From Daphnia carinata (taxonomy: Eukaryota; Arthropoda; Branchiopoda; Diplostraca; Daphniidae), in contig NC_081335.1 of the NCBI RefSeq assembly GCF_022539665.2, positions 1,302,001-1,366,000 of the forward strand: DNA of 64,000 nucleotides. The letters are read 5' to 3'. The notes under the pieces were generated by a model, which was not told the origin of the DNA, searched no databases, and saw only the letters and a program-made list of their open reading frames with translations. Each line of letters begins with the position of its first letter. The stretch's first letter is position 1. The translations under genes and the position numbers were made by a program. Shown in pieces: positions 53,991 through 62,900 of the stretch.

Positions 53991-56900
53991 TGATAACTTA
54001 TTGGATGGGATTCTTACGGCCGTTTCCGGTTGGCATTGCTGTAAGAAAATGGCTCAAGTTAGGCTTCCTTTTTTTTTTTTTTTGCCTACTCTTTCTCGCA
54101 TCGTTCGTTTTCTCCATTCGTGCACATCAATCGTCTTTCGCGTTTGCGTCACAAGTAAAAAAAAAAAAAAAAAGGGAAAATGAGAAACTAATGCACGTCA
54201 TCAGCTGTGCTGACGTGTTCGGCTTATTGTTCGCGTATCGGCTCGCCTCGTAATAAATGGCAATGTCGTTAAAAGATATTAGGAAACAAAATAGCTATGC
54301 AACCACCCCGCCCTGTCATCATTTCGTCTTTTTTTTTTTTATCGATCAACATCATGGAAAATAATTACAACTCCAGGAGCCTTTGAAGAAATCCCAACAT
54401 GTAATAATCAATTTATGATTGACAAGATTCTTTTCTTATAGTTGAAAAAAAAAAATGTTTTTTGTTTTTGCTCGTACCGCTCCCTCAATTGACTTGCACG
54501 CCGAGCAGCTTGTTGAGGGAGTGAGATGGACGTGATGGACGCCTTTTACGTCTACCCAATCCGATTGCTCCTAATTAGCCGAACTGCGTGCTTCCATCCC
54601 GCTCGCTTGTCACTTTTGCTCACCAGCACTCACTTGTCTTGCGTGCGGCTTCCCACCGCCCGTTTCCGACGTGACCGGATCAAGACTTCTTTTTTTCTTT
54701 AACATTTTCTCCGTCAACGCGTCATCAAATGGAAATTATTTTTTTTTTTCCCTTCATCCCGCCCTTTTTGTTCTTTTTCCCATTCATTTTCTATACGTCC
54801 TCTTGATGAATGACATCAACGTACAGCCGTTTACACGAAACCAAGGGGTGGGAGTGAAGGGACCTCTGTTGGAACTCACGGTCAGAGCGTCCCGTGTCAC
54901 GCGAGATTCTTATCCCGAACAGTTTGTTTCTTTCCCGTTTTTTTTGGGGTTTTTTCTTTTGGAGTCCAATTTTCGGGATAGCCGACAGCAACAGCCAACA
55001 AGAGTCCAAAAAAGGCTACAAGGAAAGAAGATGGAAGCATCTTGATGCTAACCAATTCTCTTGTGGTTTTTAGTTGTTTTCACGAGACTCGCAGCTGAAA
55101 GGGAAAAAAATAATACACCAATCCTAGTGTAGGTCTGCCCAACTCTCCATCTGCTACGGGAGTGTATAGATGAGTCTACACACCCAGGGAAATGGTGTGT
55201 TAAAGGGAATGAGAGACTCCGGGAAAAAGAAAAAAAAAAAAGGATCACGTCCCTATTTATTGCAACTGATTCCGGCGATGACTGCTGACATGCCAGCCCC
55301 GCCTACACACACCACCAAACGCGCCACTACCCCCAATGAGTTCCGGAATGTTTCCTACAGCTCTGATTAATGAGCCCCTTTAGACTTAAATTCTCGCCCT
55401 CAATTTTTTTTTTTTTTTTTTAGTTTTGGGTAACTGTTTCTTTTAATTTTTCTTTCCCGTACGTATGCGACGTGTCCTTTCATCAGGCCATCATTCATAT
55501 CACAGCCCTTAAAAAAGAAAAATGTTGAATGCCAGTTCTTTTGGTTCACTTCATATTTAAATTTTATCTCTCTATTTTTTTTTTTTTTTTTACTAAGGTA
55601 CCATTTTTTTTTTTTTTATATCGTACTATTGATCGATTGGCTTGGATATTGCCAGTCGAAATGGCCGCCTCTTTTTCTTGCGTCCCGCTAATATGTTGTG
55701 TTGTTATTTCTGATAAGCTGCAGTGTATATAATATTGACGCAACAGCCGGACGACGCCAATATCCTCCGCCTTTTTTTTTTAGTTCTCTCGTTTTTTTTT
55801 TCGGCCTTGCGGCGTCAACTAAGGCTATAGCTGGAAGAGCTTTTTATATTATTATTATTATATAAGAAAAAAAAAAAAGATGGGGGTATAACAAAACGTT
55901 TCCCATTAACTGTGTCTCTCTATCTCTTCTTTTTTCCCCATCGGTTTATGGTAGGCTATATATACAAAATGAGGAGCCATCATTCAACTATAGTTACGAT
56001 ATTTTCCTTTCCTTATGGTTCACTATATATTATACATAATATAATATACATGATATAAAGATTTCCGTCCTCCTAAGCTGCTTCTATAAGTCTCTCCTTG
56101 TTTTGTTTGGTTCGGAATGTTGCGGTATTTATTTAGTTTTTTTTTTTCCCTTTCGTCCCTGCATCGTAGAAAATTTTCACGATGTTCTTAAACATAATTT
56201 CAAATCAATCTATTAAACTTTAAAAGAGAATTTTTTTTTTTGCTTTTTACGATTTCATATTTTCGAGAAAATGTAATAACTTGTTCAACTTTCTTTTGTC
56301 TTTATCGTTGATTTCTCTTTTTTTTTTTTTTTTTCTCTCTACGGTTGAGACATGTAGGGTGTAGTATGTGCTTGGAATGATGCAGTTGATTGGAGATCCT
56401 ACTCGGTTTGAGGTTCTTCCATATTTTTTTTTTTTTTTTTTGTTTCGTTCCATCACAAAGGTCCTCTAGTTCTGGGGGTCCGCAGAGAGATGTGCGATGG
56501 TGTATAGAACCCGTAGATCATCAAGTGCCGTCTGGTCGTTGCTCCGGCGACTTCCTGGGATTTGTCGGTTATCGAATCATCTCACGTATTAAGTGCAGCC
56601 ATTTGTTGGTCTTGTTCCCTGGCCCGTCTTTTCTTCATTCCTCCCATCTGCCACTTGTACAGCTACTCCCTTCGCTCCCTGTTCCGCTCTCGCCATCTTG
56701 CACGTCTCTCTCTCTCTAATATTCGACAATGTCAGTCGCGTGCTGCTGTTGCCTAACCCTCCATCGTCTCATTTCCTATTGGAAAAAATAACAAGAAAAG
56801 CCACCCAAAGGTCATTTATCTCCCTGTTCTATTTTCTTTTTCTCTTTCTCTCTCTTTGGGCCATTTTTCTTTATTTTTTTTTTTTTTGACAAGAAAAAAA

Positions 56901-59900
56901 TCCAAAAGCCCCTAACAAGGAATCAACTGTTTGTGCTCTAGAGCCTTCTTGATTTGACGAATCAAATCGGCTTGAATGAGAACGTGCTGCAGTCTACAAT
57001 CTAGCATCATTATTATTGCGCTATTCAAACGAAAAAGAAAAAAAAATGCACCACTTGGTTCACGTACTAGTCTGCCGCCATATCGTTAAGGCAATGTTTT
57101 CCTCCAAGCTCTTTTGCTGATTACAAAGTTCTATTTTTTTTTTCCTCCTCTTCTATTTATAAAAAAAAAGGGGGAATTTTTTCTATCTCCCCCCAAAAAA
57201 ATGTAACATCCATTTTCAATGGTTCCCCTCTTTTTTCTACGGATAACATTCGTAAATGTAGATATCCCTACACGAATAGTTAATCAGTAATGGCTGCAGC
57301 GTTTTTAGACGCTCGTATTAAATAGTGGTAGTCGTCATAACTCCTGACATCTATTAGATATACCAATGTGCGTCTAGTTTAGCGAAGAAATATTTCCCGT
57401 CTCGGCATCTTCCCCCCTTTCCTGTTCCATTTTTAATAGACGATTCTTGTGTCTATGACACGCGACATGTACGGGAGCAAAAAAAAAAAAAAAAAAAAAA
57501 GAAAACCATCCCACCGTCTCCGATGATCAATCCTTTTATTATGATGTTTCGTCTTCATCTCTCTCTATCCATCGTTTCTCTTTGCTCTGTAAACGACGTA
57601 CGTGTAGATGCGAAGCCCAGCACACACACATAACGCACCCCCGTTGATCCACTATATATATAAAGAAATAAAAACAAAAAAAAAAAAGTCAAAGTCTTTA
57701 AGAGTATTTAAGCACACCCGCCGGTTTGCTCGTTCGTTCTAAATGTAAGCAAAAGTCTGGGGTTGTGTAAGGGGGTTTACTTAATTACTCGGATGATTTA
57801 AGCTCGGGCCTTTGTTTCCCCTTTTCGCCCCCCCTCCATCCCGATCCTTCATTGCAGCTCTCTCGCCCAGCTTTCTCTCTCGTTTTAGGGGCGTCTCCCG
57901 TTAGCTCGGGACAGGGAGGAAAAAAACAATCATCCCATCAGACTATGATGTGTGTGTGGAAGCAAGAGGGATCAACTGACCGTTCCAACATAGAGCCAGT
58001 CTTATGTTTTTGCTTCACCAAGCGCACACACGCGTTCCCGCTGTGTGTTATGTTGTTCGGTCTTGATATGAAGCCATTTATCTCATTGATTGAACAACGG
58101 GCCGCCACTCGCTTATGTTTTTGCTTGTATCTCTATACACAACAAGGCGCATTTATAAAGTTGAAATGAAAAAGCCTTTTCATCTCCTTTCAATACAACA
58201 TATGAGGTGGCTATTTCAACGAAAGTAGTGCTGTCAAAAATGCCGCAAGTCAAATTTATGTTAGCCCCAGTCAAACAACTTCTATAGGCGGAACGGCGAA
58301 GCCAATCTAATTTGGCGTGTGGAGGAAACTTTTCTTTAGCGCATCAGAAGAGCAAAAGTTTTCATCGACGAGGAAGAGAATAGAACTTGTTAAGGGAAAT
58401 AAGAAAAAAAAAATAATAATACAAGAGGGAAGAAAAAAAAAAGAATAATAAGGCCATTAAAATGGGGCCTGAGGCTGTCTTGCAAGTATCATCTGTTTTG
58501 CGGGTCTTGTAGAGATTGTTGTATTATTTAACTAATCAGTACGCAAAAGTTTTCTTTATCTTAACTTCATGAGTGTAATTTATTATTATTTTTTTTTTGC
58601 AGGTGAGGGTAATGCTGCGAGTAGCGGGCGACCCAACGACCTCCAACTTTCTCAGCGTCGACAAGAAGCGCAAACAGTTGACGCTTCAAGAGCCCGGTAA
58701 TCATACTTCTCTGACGTTAGCGTCGTCCTCGTCGTCGGAGAAAGAGCATCAAGTCGGCGCCGAGGACCGTCGCGTGGGTGTGGCCGCGCCCAAAATGTTC
58801 GCTTTCGACGGCCTCTTCACCGCCGCTGACAATTCTCAGGTACATAACTGCGCACCAAAAGATCAACACGGCGCCCTTTAATAATACGCCTACAACGATA
58901 ATAATAACTCATCTTTTTTTTTTTTTTCTTTTATTTTTTACGTCCCAATGGCGTGCAGGGCGACGTAGCCGCATCGGTCCTGAGCGACATCGTCACCGCC
59001 GTCATTAATGGTTCGGACGGATGCGTTTTCTGCTTCGGTCACGCTCAACTGGGTAAGTGCTCTTTGTGTATTGAACGCCGACCACCCAAAGGCTTTTAAA
59101 TAATACCGTTGTCGTAATTACGAGTAGTATAGTACCCGCAACATTGAAAGCGTCGTCTTTGGTCTGATTACATCAGTCATTCTTTTTTACCTTGACTTTT
59201 TGAGATGGCCGGAATGATTATTTATCTGCTCTTCGTTTGATGGCAGGTAAAACGACGACGATGGTGGGTTCGTGTTCGGAAGACATCGGGCCGGGACTGA
59301 TGCCCACAGCCATCTCTTGGCTATTCCGCGGCATCGGAGAGCAGAAAAACAAAACGGGAGCCCGTTTCTCCGTCCGAGTTTCGGCCGTCGAGATAGCCGG
59401 CCCGTCTGAAGTTCTCCGCGATCTTCTAGCGCCGCACGCTACTGGTTAGTTTGCTTTTTCATGTCATTTTTTTTTCTTAAAGCCAATTATCGTCTGATGG
59501 TAAATATGACGGGAAAGTTCCGATCAGTAAAAAAAAAAAGAAAAAAAAAATGTCCGCAGACGAAAAATGTTGTTACGACACACGAAATGTGGCGGCCGTA
59601 ATCGACCAAACTCGTCGACCCAACAGCGAACTTTGAAAACGGCGTAAACTCCTCTGCAATAGCTAACAGCATATTGCTCGGGGCTTTTAACATTATTGAA
59701 CTGGAAACTTTGCTTTCGTGTAAATGAAGCTGTTGTTTGCTTTTCTGTTTGACCTCGTACACCGGTTGCATTCAATCACAGACACAGACAAAAGCCCATA
59801 GCTTCTAATGAGATTCCAGACCATGCCCCCCGTTGCAGCAACCGGCTCGTTTACTTCGATGCAATCGCAAAGGAATGAAGGCGAGCCATCCGTCCGTTCT

Positions 59901-62900
59901 TGTTTTGTTGTCATATCCGTGAACTAATTAAAGAAAATCGATAGTTTGTTAGACGGATGATTGGATGTTACTGAAACATATCGATGCTACACGAATCGTT
60001 GTGGATTGAAATTAATGAATCGTGATTATCCCAGAATCCGAAGAGTCGCCCGGCGTCTACTTGCGCGATGACCCTCTGCTGGGCACTCAACTGCAAAACC
60101 AGAGCGAGCTACGTGCTCCGACGGCCGAAAAAGCTGCTTTCTATCTGGACGCGGCTCTGGCGGCCCGCACTGATGCCTCGTCTCCGGATGCCCGTTTCTC
60201 TCATTTGCTCTACACTTTGCACGTCTACCAGTACAGCGTCGATCGGAACCCTAGCCGAACTGGCAGCAGTGGTCACACCACTGGCGGTAGTACCAGTTCC
60301 GGGGTGGCTGGAGGACGATCACGACTTCATTTGCTGGATCTCGGTAGTTGCCAACAAACCGGACGGCCTGCCGGAAATGGCCAATCGTCAGCCAACAACA
60401 TGACACTATCCGGTTTGGGTAATGTGCTGGTGGCCTTGTTCAACGGTCAGCGGCATCTACCGCATCGTGAACATAAAATCACGCAAGTACTTCGTGAGTG
60501 TCTCGGATCGCTCACCTGTCAAGCCGCTCTAGTGGCTCACGTTGCCGCTTCATCCTCTTACTCGGAAACCCTGTCCACCGTACAGATGGCGTCCAGGGTG
60601 CACAGGATGCGGCGTAGGAGGATGAAAGTAAGCTTCAATGATCTCTCAGTATTTTCTAAATCATTTATCAATGGATTTCTCATCATTTTGACCAAGCAGT
60701 ACAATAACGCTGGATCTGGCGGATCGGGATCAGGCGGAAGCAGTGAAGATTCCAGTCGACTGGGGCTCTCTCGCTCTTCGGGTGGTGAAAGCTCGACAGG
60801 CGGTTCGGCTGATCCTTCTAGCAGCGAGCAGTCGTGTGACACGGTCATCTACGTCGGTCCGATCGATGACGCTACCGACGGCGAACATCCGCCCGTCTAT
60901 TTGCCAAGTCTCAATTCTGGCGACCACCGTTGCTCCATGTCCCGGGCGCTGAGAGGCTCCACTGTGGACCGACCGGCTGGCCAATCAGGAAGGAGTCCAG
61001 TTCACCACGCATCCAAGAAGGAAACAACAACAGTCGCTCCTTCACGTTCGCCACAAATTCAGCGTAAAGTGGCCAAATGCGATCCTGCCCAGCAATCGAG
61101 CAAGCATAGTAATGTCGGTAGTAGCGGCGGCAACAATGAAGAGCAGTGGATCGACGGGCCGCGGTTCAATAAAACGCGCATCTCTCAAGCTCGGATGCAA
61201 GTTGTCCGGCATCAACGCGAAATGTGGGTCGATGGCCCGCCTGTCGAACCTGCCCAACCGCCGACAGCGTCCGTCATTGCTCCAGCTGTGAATCCAACTC
61301 CGCTAGGATACGGTTTCATGGATCAGCACAAACAAGGAATGATCCGCCAGTGGGTGGAAAACCAGAGCGTCCAGGTAAAACTTTCAAATTGCCAATCGTT
61401 CAGTTCCAGTTTATAAAATAACGCTTTAAAAAAAAAAATCAATAATATGTTCAATGTGTTTTTCATTGTTGTTTCTTCTTTTGTTTCTTGGGATGGAAAC
61501 AGCAGAGACATCCAGCGGTGCGGACTAACGGCCAAATGTGGATCGATGCGCAGCCTCGTCCGGCCCCCGAGCCAGGCACTCCAGTCAAGGTCTTAACTGT
61601 CTTCAAGACATGCCCGGATGACGAAGATGAAGCGAAAGAAGTCGATAACACAACGTCACCCGCTGAAAATATCCGTTCGCCCAGAGTAAGTCGCCATACG
61701 ACTCCAGTGAAGCAGTCTCGCAGAAAAGCCGATCCTTCTCTAGCGGAAGAAGTCACCATTTCATCCAATCCCAAACAGCCACCAGAAGAGAAGCTCAACT
61801 GCTTGAGCGGCGGCGTCAACATTGAAAGCGCTGAGCCGACGGCCTCCAGCTTAACGCTGGAGCAGCTCTACTCGCAATGCGAACAGCTGGCCGACTCGCT
61901 TGTCCACGAAGAGGAAGAAGAAGCCGGACGTCGTTTCGTCGAGGATTTGTCCACCGACGAAGCCTCCGATGACCTTTCGGCCGCTTTGGATGTCACATCC
62001 GAACAGGTTTCCATCAGCTGCGATTCGTGGAGGCGTGTCCGGCATCGCGACGATGACGACAACACCACAGTCACGGAATTCAAAGTCTGTGAGGTGGCCA
62101 ACCAGAGAGGCCGTCATGCGTCTCCGATGCACGGACGCGGCGGGGATTACAGTCCCGAGTACATCGAGGTCGAAGAACCCGATGAGCCTGTGCCCACACA
62201 AGATTCGTGTCTTCAAGTGACCGAGGAAGATATCGCTTTCTCCATGATGGAAGCCTTGGAGGCTAAATGTAACGACCTTCGCAGTCTCTCTAGCTGCGCC
62301 GAGGGCGACGAACATCCACTCAGAGCCCTTTCGCAAGATAATTTGACTGTCATTTCGCACTTTACGGGCGAGACCTACTCGCAGGGCACGGCTTCCGAAT
62401 GGGAGCCAATTGGCTCTTCCATTTTCGATCCGATGCCGTCGTCATCGGCGATGGAGAACGTCGATTTTTATCAGACGCAACTGGAACAGCTCGCCAAGCT
62501 GCACCAGCAAATCTACCAGCAATCTGCCGCTGGAAACGCTGCTGGAACTTTGCATCCTACGCCACTCAGTGCTCTTACCAACTGTAACATTGGTTCTTTC
62601 AAGGTACGTCTGTTTTATTGCTACACCGCGATATTTAAAAAAAAAAAAAAAAAATGTATTTATGATTGCGTTAATTAGGATCTACCGCTGCTCACCCAGG
62701 ACTGGAACAGCGTGGCTGTCAGAACCTCGCCCGGCAGAAACGGAAAGGGCCAAGAACCTCGTAAAGCACTGGTGTCGACTATCGGTATGGAGCTGGAACG
62801 CGAACTGGGCATCCAAGACGCCAACCAAGCGGCAATTTTGTCTTCGCTAAGACATCCGGACGGGGCTTCCGATCCGCATTTGGATCAGCATTCTGGAAGA

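Noticed and set aside
55498-55507. TATCACAGCC, same as the start of the miR-2 family
   Set aside because: Only ten bases match and the upstream sequence does not fold into a microRNA hairpin.
1-58602. Search for a nested gene, transposon with terminal repeats, or CRISPR-like spaced repeats
   Set aside because: Only simple repeats and homopolymers were seen by eye; no integrase, reverse transcriptase or transposase motif and no regularly spaced repeats.
59487-59771. Minus-strand open frames in intron 7
   Set aside because: Two overlapping frames are equally open, with no recognised product and no minus-strand promoter or splice context.
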